Of a stretch of DNA of 64,000 nucleotides, positions 8,117-16,437 are shown piece by piece (within the stretch, counting starts at the first letter, position 1; each line of letters opens with the position of its first letter). The stretch comes from Sphingobacteriales bacterium 16-39-50 (lineage in GTDB: Bacteria > Bacteroidota > Bacteroidia > Sphingobacteriales > Sphingobacteriaceae), in the NCBI GenBank assembly GCA_002257025.1, contig NCHA01000005.1, positions 186,001 to 250,000 on the forward strand, written 5' to 3'. The notes under the pieces were generated by a model, which had not been told where the DNA came from, searched no databases, and worked only from the letters and a program-made list of their open reading frames with translations. Made by a program: the position numbers and the translations under genes.

Positions 8117-9226
8117 TTACCCCTTCGGCACACCGAGTACAATCCTAAAGCCATCCCGGGAGTCAGAATACCCAACACCCATAAGCCCCAAACGGACCGC
8201 CAAACGTGCATTACCCGGAACATCGAAGTAATTACCTCCTTTACAAACTGGACGGTATCTCTGGTTCGCAGTGTTAAGATAAAGTTCTTCACGGCCACCT
8301 TTGGGATCGAAATGATCAAGTACAATTTCCCATACACCACCGCAAATATCTGCCAGCCCAAAGCCGTTACGGCCTTTTTCTCCAAACTGATCTACGGGTG
8401 ATACAAATGCAAAACCATCGCTCCAGGGTGCTTTTGCCAGTGGCCAGGTCTTATTCCGACCTGGCAGAAAGTCAATAGCAGAGATATTCAAACGGCCCTC
8501 GCCATCACTAAGATCATTACCCCACCAGAAGTAAGTGCTTTCACGGCCACCACGGGCTCCATATTCCCACTCTGCTTCGGTTGGAAGCCGATATTCCAAG
8601 CCCTTCGGAAGTCTGCCGGCAGCTCTTTCCCGTTTGGTTAACCACTCGCAAAATGCTTTGCCATCATTCCAGCTCACACAAACAACCGGGTAGCTGTCCC
8701 GGAGCGGGAACCCGAAATTTGGATTACGCCAGCTTTTCCCTTTGACAGAAATCCAGGGGTGCGGTGGTGCTTTGGCAGTAATCTTCCACTCCGGATCAAA
8801 AACCTGAGTTTCACCACCTGGCTTCTCGGCATCAGTAAGGTAGCCACTTTCTTCTACGAAACGTCTGAACTGACCAACACTAATTTCTGTACGCCCCATC
8901 CAGAAGTCATCCTTCACCCGCATCAAACGCGGTTGTTCACCTTCAAACGACTCCCGATCTGTTCCGGGGGTTGCCCCCCCCTCAATACCAGTCGCCCATG
9001 CACGCTCAGCAGGTGTACTACCCATCTTGAATTCTCCTGCCGGGATATGAACAACCTCAAGGAATACGCCACCACCCAGATCTACTTTTTTAGTAGTAGG
9101 AGGGCTTACATCTTTTAAATGAATCAAAGATTCACCCTTAAAAATATTTATAGCTCCATTCCCTGATTCTATACCCAATAAACTGGTAATTCCCAGAAAG
9201 GTCATCACTAACAAAGTCTTTTTCAT
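8117..9226 (-). CDS. Exported SUMF1/FGE-fold protein (formylglycine-generating-enzyme-like, non-canonical)
   Basis: A 369-residue protein with an N-terminal signal peptide (about 1-25) and a full FGE-sulfatase domain: PAGEFKMGS, MGRTEISVGQFRRF, VSWNDGKAFCEWL, YRLPTEAEWEYGARGG, GVWEIVLD and a final DGFRIVLG. Canonical formylglycine-generating enzymes carry a Cys pair in the R/SGSxLCxxxxC region. Here the matching stretch reads GGNYFDVPGNARLAVRLG without cysteines, and the usual GNVWEW is GGVWEI. It therefore probably does not activate sulfatases and is better seen as a C-type-lectin/SUMF1-fold exported protein of unknown role. Decayed SUMF1 pieces lie on both sides of it. Confidence 0.85.
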   Translation of the reverse strand: MKKTLLVMTFLGITSLLGIESGNGAINIFKGESLIHLKDVSPPTTKKVDLGGGVFLEVVHIPAGEFKMGSTPAERAWATGIEGGATPGTDRESFEGEQPRLMRVKDDFWMGRTEISVGQFRRFVEESGYLTDAEKPGGETQVFDPEWKITAKAPPHPWISVKGKSWRNPNFGFPLRDSYPVVCVSWNDGKAFCEWLTKRERAAGRLPKGLEYRLPTEAEWEYGARGGRESTYFWWGNDLSDGEGRLNISAIDFLPGRNKTWPLAKAPWSDGFAFVSPVDQFGEKGRNGFGLADICGGVWEIVLDHFDPKGGREELYLNTANQRYRPVCKGGNYFDVPGNARLAVRLGLMGVGYSDSRDGFRIVLGVPKG

Positions 9227-9280
9227 AACACTATTTTTGAATTTAGTTTGCAGTAAACATCAAGATTTATATAAAATCAA

Positions 9281-9442
9281 TCAATAGGCTACGGATGCAA
9301 AACCAAAATTTAGTCTCACCATCCTCACCCTGTAAGAACACATCCTATTCAAACCTTCAGGGAAACTACCTGATCTCAAGAAATAAACAGTGGTTGCCAA
9401 ATCTCCCACTAATGGATAAATCCTAATAGGAAAGCAGTTGCT
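9281..9442 (-). pseudogene. Relic of a second SUMF1-type gene (C-terminal end)
   Basis: On the minus strand, 53 codons stay open from a TAA at 9443-9445 to a TGA at 9281-9283, with no usable start. The translation contains VYFLRSGSFPEG, then CSYRVR and LNFGFASV. This follows the end of SUMF1 domains (VLRGGSW, SAYR-x-R, NxGFRVV) element by element. It is a C-terminal remnant, not the end of the intact gene at 8117, which is complete. Part of it is repeated at 8019-8050. The likely cause is tandem duplication followed by deletion. Confidence 0.55.
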
Positions 9443-9505
9443 TTAATTCTGGTCTCATAAGCTTTTCAAAACCATTACTACATGACAATATTTAATACAA
9501 ACTTT

Positions 9506-10249
9506 TTATTCCTTAATACATCTTATGGAGTATCCACTTGCCTCATGATAATCAGGATTATTGAAACTCATTCCTGTAAAACTATGAAGCCGGAAGAAAC
9601 CTTGCCCATGAATAGTGGCACCTGAGGACCATAGGTAAGCCGAAAATCCTATATCACTAAATTTTCCGGTTACAAAGCGAAAACCTGCTGGAAGCGCAGT
9701 AAAACCGCTTGAGTTATCAGCAAGCGCATTAGGATCTTCCCAATGCCCGGTACCTTTTTCCTTTAGCTTCCCACCCGCAACAAAACGGCCTCCGAGATAA
9801 TCCTCTAATATTTTCCAGTCATCTTTAGTCGGTATTCTCCAGCCCTTAGGACAAACATTTCGCTTATCTGAAACAACACGTTTATTATAAAGCCTTCCGT
9901 AAGTTGCCGACATACTGGCATTGTTATTATAATCAGAATAAGCTCCCAAAGTATCAAAACGCCACTCTTCGCTATCTGTTATATGCTTAATCTGATCGCC
10001 ATTCCGATAATGGGTCACCTTTAGGTTCTCAACCATCCAAATCTGCTTACCTATTTTTATTGTATTGTATACATTTCCGTCGTAATCGGTAACAATAGAC
10101 TTGTTCTGCCTCTTGGTATATGCAGAGAAAAGGCATATCGATAAAGCACTCCCGATCAGCAAGTAAAAAATGAAGATGAACTTTCCGGTATTCATTTTAT
10201 TCAGTATTGACATATTAATAATTTTATAGTCTAAGAAAATTAAATTCAT
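9506..10249 (-). CDS. Exported FISUMP-domain protein (Fibrobacter succinogenes major paralogous domain)
   Basis: A 247-residue protein with a membrane or signal segment at about 24-45, then a FISUMP domain: YNTIKIGKQIWMVENLKV, GRLYN, VCPKGWRIPTKDDW, SGFTALPAGFR and the closing SIRCIKE. The domain is a lectin-like fold found in surface and exported proteins of Fibrobacter and Bacteroidota; no catalytic role is established. The start overlaps the stop of the upstream glycosidase-like gene by an ATGA, so the two are translationally coupled. A later Met (residue 13 or 19) is also possible as the start. It may help bind the glycan processed by its neighbours, which is inference. Confidence 0.82.
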   Translation of the reverse strand: MNLIFLDYKIINMSILNKMNTGKFIFIFYLLIGSALSICLFSAYTKRQNKSIVTDYDGNVYNTIKIGKQIWMVENLKVTHYRNGDQIKHITDSEEWRFDTLGAYSDYNNNASMSATYGRLYNKRVVSDKRNVCPKGWRIPTKDDWKILEDYLGGRFVAGGKLKEKGTGHWEDPNALADNSSGFTALPAGFRFVTGKFSDIGFSAYLWSSGATIHGQGFFRLHSFTGMSFNNPDYHEASGYSIRCIKE

Positions 10250-11796
10250 TTAATAAACTGGAAAGAATAGAGGTCTGCATCTTTCATTACAAAACGTATG
10301 CGTACGGGTTTTCCTGCAAGCGAAGACACATCACTACCACTTTTCCAGTTCACTATTCCTTCTATTGTATCACCAAAAATGGTCTCACAATCATTAAGCG
10401 AGTAGCCAGGAATAGGCTTACTGTTGATGTCCAGAAGTTCTACCAACATTTCTCCTGCGGCAGAAGTGGAAAAATTCAAACTCAGTTTATTGCCGGTAAA
10501 GGTTAATGGTTTGGTTATCAATTCTCCCCCTGTCATCGGTGCATTCACTGACACAAAACCATCCAGTCTTAGCGTATAGCGGCGAAGTTTGTCACTTTTT
10601 ACTCCAGTCCAATAATCCTCAGTCGAATAAATAGACAGCTCATTTGGTGCCCCTTGTAAATCAGATTTGGTTTCCAGCAGACCCCATGCAGTATAATGAT
10701 GTCCATAATTCCATGTTCCCGGACGTTGAATACCTGGCCGCATAAAGGCCTCGTTCCAACGCTTGAATGTAACCCCGTCTCTGCTGGCCATGAGCAAAGT
10801 CTCGGTTATAGCAGTGCCATGACGTTCACTGGTTACGCTGGCTTCCTCCCGGTGTTCAAGCCCCGGTAAAGCCTTCATAGCTTTTGACCAGCCAAGGTCA
10901 ATATAACGGGCAGGAAAGCCGAGTATCAATTGGGGTGCCCGATGATAAGGCTTTACCTGTCCAGTATAAAGATGCTCATCAGGTGAATCAACATATTTCA
11001 AATTCGTTTGAACGCCCCAGTTTAAAAAGTCTTTTGATGAAGCGGTACGGATGGCTCTGACCCCTCTCTCCCCAATACGCCAATATGCCCGATATATGTT
11101 TTGTTTTGTATCCCAGAATCCAACATTTTGTGAATCGAATGCGCCATCCTTAATGACAGGAGAACTCTGCAGCGGAGTGAAATGAATACCATCAGGTGAC
11201 TTGAAAGCTAATAAACCAGGAGCGCCCTGCTGAGAAACAAAAGCTTTATAAAGAGCATCAGATGGAACACTTGGGTTTTCATCTTTGAAGATAGTTGCAT
11301 TATCATTCAACTTTAATTCGAAATCTCCAACTTTCCCGCCGGTCAGCACTATATTATTTGCTTTGGATCCTTCAAACTCAAACAGACCCAGATTCGGTTT
11401 CACCCAATTAATTCCATCCTTACTTTCTGCATAACAAATGGTATACTTATGCATCTGCTTTAGCCCCTTATTCTCAGTGAAGCCTAAACCTGAGCCCCTG
11501 TAATACATCCGATAAATATCACCGTCTTTAAATACAGTATGATACACACACGAATTGCCTTCCCATGGAGCATCATGTTCAATAGCAATATTCTGAGGAA
11601 CAGGATGATGCAATCTTAAATTAGCTTTACCGAGAATCTGATCCACAAAATAATCATCAATAAAAAGTTCACGATCTGATCCGATATTGATCGTGGAATT
11701 ACTATTGGAAAGCTGACCGTAAACTTTATTAATCCCATTAAGAGAGAACAATGAAGCAAGGACAATTATAAAGTGAATAAATTTCTTAACTAACAT
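10246..11796 (-). CDS. Exported beta-propeller glycosidase-like protein (GH32/43-like), copy A
   Basis: A 516-residue protein with a signal peptide (about 1-27). The mature part starts INIGSDRELFIDDYFV and continues with HDAPWEGN, FKDGDIYRMYYRG, CYAESKDGINWVKPNLGL and FDSQNVGFWD. These repeating W/Y-rich blades with acidic residues recall five-bladed propeller glycosidases of the GH32/GH43 kind. A C-terminal beta-sandwich (about 395-516) follows. It is the most divergent of three paralogs in this locus (others at 11821 and 14796). It probably cleaves a plant or microbial oligosaccharide in the periplasm or at the cell surface. The family assignment is from motif pattern only, and the catalytic residues are not certain. 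Confidence 0.72.
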   Translation of the reverse strand: MLVKKFIHFIIVLASLFSLNGINKVYGQLSNSNSTINIGSDRELFIDDYFVDQILGKANLRLHHPVPQNIAIEHDAPWEGNSCVYHTVFKDGDIYRMYYRGSGLGFTENKGLKQMHKYTICYAESKDGINWVKPNLGLFEFEGSKANNIVLTGGKVGDFELKLNDNATIFKDENPSVPSDALYKAFVSQQGAPGLLAFKSPDGIHFTPLQSSPVIKDGAFDSQNVGFWDTKQNIYRAYWRIGERGVRAIRTASSKDFLNWGVQTNLKYVDSPDEHLYTGQVKPYHRAPQLILGFPARYIDLGWSKAMKALPGLEHREEASVTSERHGTAITETLLMASRDGVTFKRWNEAFMRPGIQRPGTWNYGHHYTAWGLLETKSDLQGAPNELSIYSTEDYWTGVKSDKLRRYTLRLDGFVSVNAPMTGGELITKPLTFTGNKLSLNFSTSAAGEMLVELLDINSKPIPGYSLNDCETIFGDTIEGIVNWKSGSDVSSLAGKPVRIRFVMKDADLYSFQFIK

Positions 11797-11820
11797 GATC
11801 TATGCAATTAATATAAAGGA

Positions 11821-13413
11821 TTAATAAAACTTAAATGAATAAAGGTCAGCATCCTTTAATACGATTCTCAATCTGATATTATGATTTAGAAGGTTCCCGA
11901 CAACATTCCCCCCTTTCCAACTTACATCTCTGTCTATAGTATCGCCGTACAGTTCGGAACATTCTGCTAGTGTGAACCCAGGTATTGCATTTCCATCTAC
12001 ATCCTGAATCTCTATTTTTATGGAACCGGCAATAGAGGTAGCAAAATTGACCGATAGTTTCTTTCCATCGAATTTAAATGGTTTCGTGATCACTTCTCCT
12101 CCTTTCATTGGAGCAGATAAAGATGCAAACCCATCTATTCTCAAAGTATAACGCCGGATATCATTACTTGTACCCGTCCAGAAGTTTTCCGCTGAATAAA
12201 AAGAAAGTTCATTTGGTGCACCAACCATAGAAGATTTAGTTTCCAGCATTCCCCACGCAACATAATGTTGTCCATAATTCCATGTTCCGGGTCTTTCAAT
12301 GCCCGATCTAAAAAAAGCCTCATTCCATCTGTTAAACACCGTTCCATTCCTGCTTGACATGAATAAAGCATCAGTTAAACCGGTACCATATCTCATAGAA
12401 ATTTTACTACGTAACTGACGATGCTTTACTTCCGGCAAAGCATACATAGAAGGCGACCATTCCCGTTCAATATACCTATTCGGAAAACCTACCAATAGCT
12501 GGGGAGCACGATAATAGGGGAATATCTGATTAGTATATAATTGCTCGTGTGGGGAGCTCTCATATTTGAGATCTGTCTGATTCTCCCAGTTAATGAAATC
12601 CTTTGACGTAGCAGTTCTTATGGCTCGGACTCCAAGGTATAATGAACCCGTATCTTTCGTAGTAAAGCGTTGGAAATAACGCCAATAGGCCCTATATGCA
12701 CCGATCTCTGAATCCCAAAAGCCTATGTTTTGCGAATCGAACGCTCCATTAGTAATAACAGGCATGTTATGCATAGGCTCCCAATGTATTCCATCTGCAG
12801 ATTTAAAAGGTAATAAACCATGCGGCTTACTAGACATTACAAATGCCTTGTATTTTTCAGAAGGCAGGGCATTGGGATTTTCATCCTTAAAAAAGGAAGC
12901 ATTGTCTCCAACCTTTAGTTGCAAATCCTTAAAATTTGTATTAGCAAGGATGATATTGTTTTTCTTAGAACCTTTATACTCATATAGTCCTAAATTTGGC
13001 TTTACCCAATTGATACCATCTTTACTTTCTGCGTAACAGAAAAAGATAGGATGAGATCCAGAAATTTTCTTCGCAACCGAATCAATATCAATCTGTGACC
13101 CACGATAATACATCCGATAAATCTCACCATCCTTAAAAACGCTATGGTAAACACTTGAATTTCCTTCCCATGGGGCATCATGCTTTAGAACAATTTCCCC
13201 TGGTACAGGATTATGTAGTTCTATTTCAGCTTCTCCTGAAATAGCTTGAATTAAATAATTATCTACAAAAAGTTGGCGTTTAGACCCAATATCAATTTCA
13301 GGATTTTTGATAAGTTGCTGACCATTTACCTGATTGTTATTAATCATCAAAAATGTTAATACAACCAAAAAAACTAAAATTTTGTTCTGTGACACATGCG
13401 ATTTTTTTTTCAT
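11821..13413 (-). CDS. Exported beta-propeller glycosidase-like protein (GH32/43-like), copy B
   Basis: A 530-residue paralog of copies A and C. It has a signal peptide (about 1-31), then IDIGSKRQLFVDNYLI, HDAPWEGNSSVYHSVFKDGE, CYAESKDGINWVKPNLGLYE, FDSQNIGFWDSEIGAYRAYW and the C-terminal domain. It is very close to copy C at 14796-16412 along its whole length, pointing to a recent duplication. Immediately upstream, at 13440-13531, is a wrecked susD 3' end in the same orientation. This copy was therefore once preceded by its own susD, as copy C still is. The 25-bp gap to copy A suggests co-transcription. Confidence 0.75.
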   Translation of the reverse strand: MKKKSHVSQNKILVFLVVLTFLMINNNQVNGQQLIKNPEIDIGSKRQLFVDNYLIQAISGEAEIELHNPVPGEIVLKHDAPWEGNSSVYHSVFKDGEIYRMYYRGSQIDIDSVAKKISGSHPIFFCYAESKDGINWVKPNLGLYEYKGSKKNNIILANTNFKDLQLKVGDNASFFKDENPNALPSEKYKAFVMSSKPHGLLPFKSADGIHWEPMHNMPVITNGAFDSQNIGFWDSEIGAYRAYWRYFQRFTTKDTGSLYLGVRAIRTATSKDFINWENQTDLKYESSPHEQLYTNQIFPYYRAPQLLVGFPNRYIEREWSPSMYALPEVKHRQLRSKISMRYGTGLTDALFMSSRNGTVFNRWNEAFFRSGIERPGTWNYGQHYVAWGMLETKSSMVGAPNELSFYSAENFWTGTSNDIRRYTLRIDGFASLSAPMKGGEVITKPFKFDGKKLSVNFATSIAGSIKIEIQDVDGNAIPGFTLAECSELYGDTIDRDVSWKGGNVVGNLLNHNIRLRIVLKDADLYSFKFY

Positions 13414-13439
13414 AATTTTTATTTTAATTGACTATTATT

Positions 13440-13531
13440 TTAATAACCAGGGCTTTGTTTAAGCTAAGAGTAGTTTCGGAATAATAACAAATGACTTTAG
13501 AATACCCCGATCTAATCAGATTAATTTCTGC
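13440..13531 (-). pseudogene. Decayed 3' end of a susD gene
   Basis: Read on the minus strand, this stretch gives AEINLIRS, which matches TEINLVRA of the intact SusD at 16438-17919. After an internal loss and a frame change it gives SETTL and then LKQSPGY followed by TAA, matching the SusD ending SESTLSLNPKLKQNPGY. The nucleotides match as well, with deletions of about 10 and 9 nt against the intact gene. It stands directly upstream of glycosidase-like copy B, the same position as susD before copy C. Confidence 0.65.
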
Positions 13532-13678
13532 AGTATGATTCTGAATTAACGTATTTTGGGTCTTTGTTTTATGCATAGTCTATCAACTTAATGGAAGCCT
13601 CTTGTAGATCTTTTTTTCGAAAATTGTACACGCTAAACTCAACTTAGTCATCTATAAAAAAATATTGCTAACCATCTC

Positions 13679-14623
13679 TTAAAAAAATTCAGGTAAGATA
13701 TCCTTACAAATAATTCTCATTTCCTTCACCTCTTCTTTGCTAATCCATTGATATGGCCATCTGAGCCTTGTACCAACGTCATACCATCCGCCAATAGCTG
13801 CCAGAAACTTATCTACAGCTTGATCTGAATATTTTCTTTCTGTTATGTAGGGAATTATATGCCTATTCATAAAAAATTGAATTCTCTTCTCAAGTTCAAT
13901 TGCAGTTTCCAGATCAGTAATCATACTTTCATACCAATTCTGGGCAGCTTTTGGATTAAGGCATGCCATATTAGAATAAGATCCATGAGCCCCAAGACCT
14001 ATGCCGGTAGCAAGCCTATGCCCTGGTGTAAAAAGAGATAATCCCGGATTAAATATTTTCATTCTGTTATACCAATCTTCATCTCCTCCTGCAACTTTAC
14101 ACCCAACTAAGTTTACACCGGCAACCTTAATCTCATGAAAGTCTTCGGGACTTAATTTTCGCTTTGAGTGAGGTGGATTATATAATACCAGCCCTATGGG
14201 ATATGCTATATTAGACATTAACTGCAGGTAGGAAATAATTTCGGGCATTGATGGTGGATACCAGTCCGGCAAAATTACCTGTATAGCCCCAGGCTTTAGC
14301 GGCAAGGTGCGTTTAAGTCTTTCGAGCGAAATTTTAGGGCTCATATGACTGCATCCTATCTGGAACGGCATACCAGCTTCGGAGCATTTTTCAGCTATAA
14401 TACTGCTTATCCTATCAAATTCATCTTCTGTTTGATTATAAAATTCACCTGCAGTCCCATTAGAAAATATTCCATTAACTCCCGTTGCTATTAATACATC
14501 AATTTCTTCAGCTAGCTTTCGATAATTTATACTGTCGTCCTTTTCAATTGGTAACAAAGGGGTGGCCCAATTACCGTAAATTTCGTTGCTCTCTAAAATA
14601 TTCATACCACTAATGTTGTACAA
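13679..14623 (-). CDS. Dihydrodipicolinate synthase/N-acetylneuraminate lyase family aldolase
   Basis: A 314-residue class I aldolase of the DapA/NanA family. NGTAGE (55-60) binds the keto-acid carboxylate, Tyr138 in LYNPPH is the proton relay, and Lys176 in VGCKVAGG is the Schiff-base lysine. The length is typical and there is no signal peptide. In a SusCD locus with glycosidases, an SDR and an HpcH/HpaI aldolase, the likely job is cleaving or forming a 2-keto-3-deoxy sugar acid rather than lysine synthesis. It interrupts the duplicated susD/glycosidase units. A start at Met7 is also possible. Confidence 0.88.
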   Translation of the reverse strand: MYNISGMNILESNEIYGNWATPLLPIEKDDSINYRKLAEEIDVLIATGVNGIFSNGTAGEFYNQTEDEFDRISSIIAEKCSEAGMPFQIGCSHMSPKISLERLKRTLPLKPGAIQVILPDWYPPSMPEIISYLQLMSNIAYPIGLVLYNPPHSKRKLSPEDFHEIKVAGVNLVGCKVAGGDEDWYNRMKIFNPGLSLFTPGHRLATGIGLGAHGSYSNMACLNPKAAQNWYESMITDLETAIELEKRIQFFMNRHIIPYITERKYSDQAVDKFLAAIGGWYDVGTRLRWPYQWISKEEVKEMRIICKDILPEFF

Positions 14624-14795
14624 AAAATCATAGTTAAATAGCTTAATCCACTACCATTTACTCCAGATCTATATTCTATAAATTGCGCGTAAAAGATGTT
14701 ATCATAAATCGGGTGAAAGCACGACAATGAGCTCACGTTCGCCGGATTATAACCATGGCCGGTTTTTACCTTCATCAATACAACTTCAATCACAC
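14624..14795. other. Short intergenic region, possibly relic coding DNA
   Basis: The 172 bases between glycosidase-like copy C and the DapA-type gene contain a 63-codon minus-strand frame (14602-14793) that overlaps the start of the DapA-type gene. It matches nothing I recognise. Given the decayed susD in the neighbouring gap, this may also be a duplication scar. No hairpin terminator is seen. Confidence 0.3.
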
Positions 14796-16412
14796 TTAAT
14801 TTCTTTTGAAATGAAAAGAATATAGCTCTGCATCTTTTAATACAATTCTCATTTTGATATTATGGTTCAGAAGATTTCCTGGAACAGCCCCTCCCTTCCA
14901 GCTTACCTCCCGGTCAAGATTATCTCCATACAGTTCGGCGCACTCTTGCAATGTAAATCCGGGAATTGCATTCCCGTCAACATCCTGTAGTTCTATTCTA
15001 ATAGAGCCCGCAACAGATGTAGCAAAATTGACCGATAATTTCTCTCCATCGAATTTAAATGGCTTCGTAATCACTTCTCCTCCCTTCATAGGTGCAGATA
15101 AAGACGCAAATCCATCAATTCTTAAGGTATAACGCCGGAGATCATTACTGTTCCCGGTCCAATAACTTTCTGACGAATAAAAAGAAAGCTCATTAGGCGC
15201 ACCAGCCATAGAAGACATTGTTTCCAGCATACCCCATGCAACATAATGCTGACCATAATTCCAGGTGCCAGGTCTTTCAGTTCCTGATCTAAAAAAGGCT
15301 TCATTCCATCTGTTAAACACCGCCCCATCCCGACTTGACATAAATAAAGCATCCGTTAAAGCGGTGCCATATCGCATGGAAATTTTACTGCGTAACTGAC
15401 GGTGTTTAACCTCCGGCAAAGCATACATGGAGGATGACCATTCTTCCCGATCAATATACCTGTTTGGGAAGCCTACCAATAACTGCGGAGCCCGATAGTA
15501 AGGGAATATTTGGTTAGTATATAATTCATCATGAGGAGAATTCTCATATTTGAGGTCTTTCTCATTCTCCCAATGAATAAAATCTTTGGAGGTAGCAGTC
15601 CTTATTGCCCGTATCCCGAAAAATCTTGAGTTAGTCGCTTTAAAAGGCTGAAAGTAACGCCAATAAGCCCGGTATGCACCAATTTCTGAATCCCAAAAAC
15701 CTATATTTTGTGAATCAAATGCCCCATTGGTTATGACAGGCTTATTATGCATAGGTTCCCAGTGTATACCATCAGCCGATTTAAAGGCCATTAAACCGGA
15801 TGGCTTAAAATTGTAAGCCATGACAAATGCTTTGTACTTTTCAGAAGGCAAGACATTCGGATTTTCATCCTTAAAAAAGGAAGCAGTCGCTCCATCGGCA
15901 GTTCCAACATTTACTTTTAAATCACCAAAGCTGGTATCGGAAAGGACAATATTGTTCTTTTTAGAACCCTGATACTCGAACAATCCCAAATTCGGTTTTA
16001 CCCAATTGATGCCATCTTTACTCTCTGCATAACAAAAGCGTCCAGAAGAAGATGCAGTTAAAATTTTATTCGCAACTGAATCAATATTAATCTGTGATCC
16101 ACGGTAGTACATCCTGTAAATGTCTCCATCTTTAAATACACTATGGTAAACACTTGCGTTTCCTTCCCAAGGGGCATCGTGCGTTAACACGATTTCCCGT
16201 GGGACAGGGTTATGTAATTTTAATTCCGCTTTCCCCGAAATAGTTTGAATTAAATAATTATCTACAAAAAGTTGGCGTTTAGAGCCTATATTGATTCCCT
16301 GATTTTTATTATTGTTCTGAGCAAATGTCTGATTGCTTCCAATTAAAATAAAAGAGAACATCAATACAAAAAAAACGTGGATACTATATAATAGGGGCGA
16401 GACTTTCTTCAT
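14796..16412 (-). CDS. Exported beta-propeller glycosidase-like protein (GH32/43-like), copy C
   Basis: A 538-residue protein with a signal peptide (about 1-31) and the same blade motifs as copies A and B: INIGSKRQLFVDNYLI, HDAPWEGNASVYHSVFKDGD, ESKDGINWVKPNLGLFEY, FDSQNIGFWDSE and ERPGTWNYGQHYVAWGMLE. A beta-sandwich closes the protein. Compared with copy B it has a few short insertions, such as VGTADGATASF. It follows susD by 25 bp and is probably the primary enzyme fed by the SusC/SusD pair. By propeller similarity it may be a retaining or inverting exo-glycosidase. The sugar specificity is unknown. Confidence 0.75.
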   Translation of the reverse strand: MKKVSPLLYSIHVFFVLMFSFILIGSNQTFAQNNNKNQGINIGSKRQLFVDNYLIQTISGKAELKLHNPVPREIVLTHDAPWEGNASVYHSVFKDGDIYRMYYRGSQINIDSVANKILTASSSGRFCYAESKDGINWVKPNLGLFEYQGSKKNNIVLSDTSFGDLKVNVGTADGATASFFKDENPNVLPSEKYKAFVMAYNFKPSGLMAFKSADGIHWEPMHNKPVITNGAFDSQNIGFWDSEIGAYRAYWRYFQPFKATNSRFFGIRAIRTATSKDFIHWENEKDLKYENSPHDELYTNQIFPYYRAPQLLVGFPNRYIDREEWSSSMYALPEVKHRQLRSKISMRYGTALTDALFMSSRDGAVFNRWNEAFFRSGTERPGTWNYGQHYVAWGMLETMSSMAGAPNELSFYSSESYWTGNSNDLRRYTLRIDGFASLSAPMKGGEVITKPFKFDGEKLSVNFATSVAGSIRIELQDVDGNAIPGFTLQECAELYGDNLDREVSWKGGAVPGNLLNHNIKMRIVLKDAELYSFHFKRN

Positions 16413-16437
16413 AATTTTTAGATCTACTTTTTAAAAC

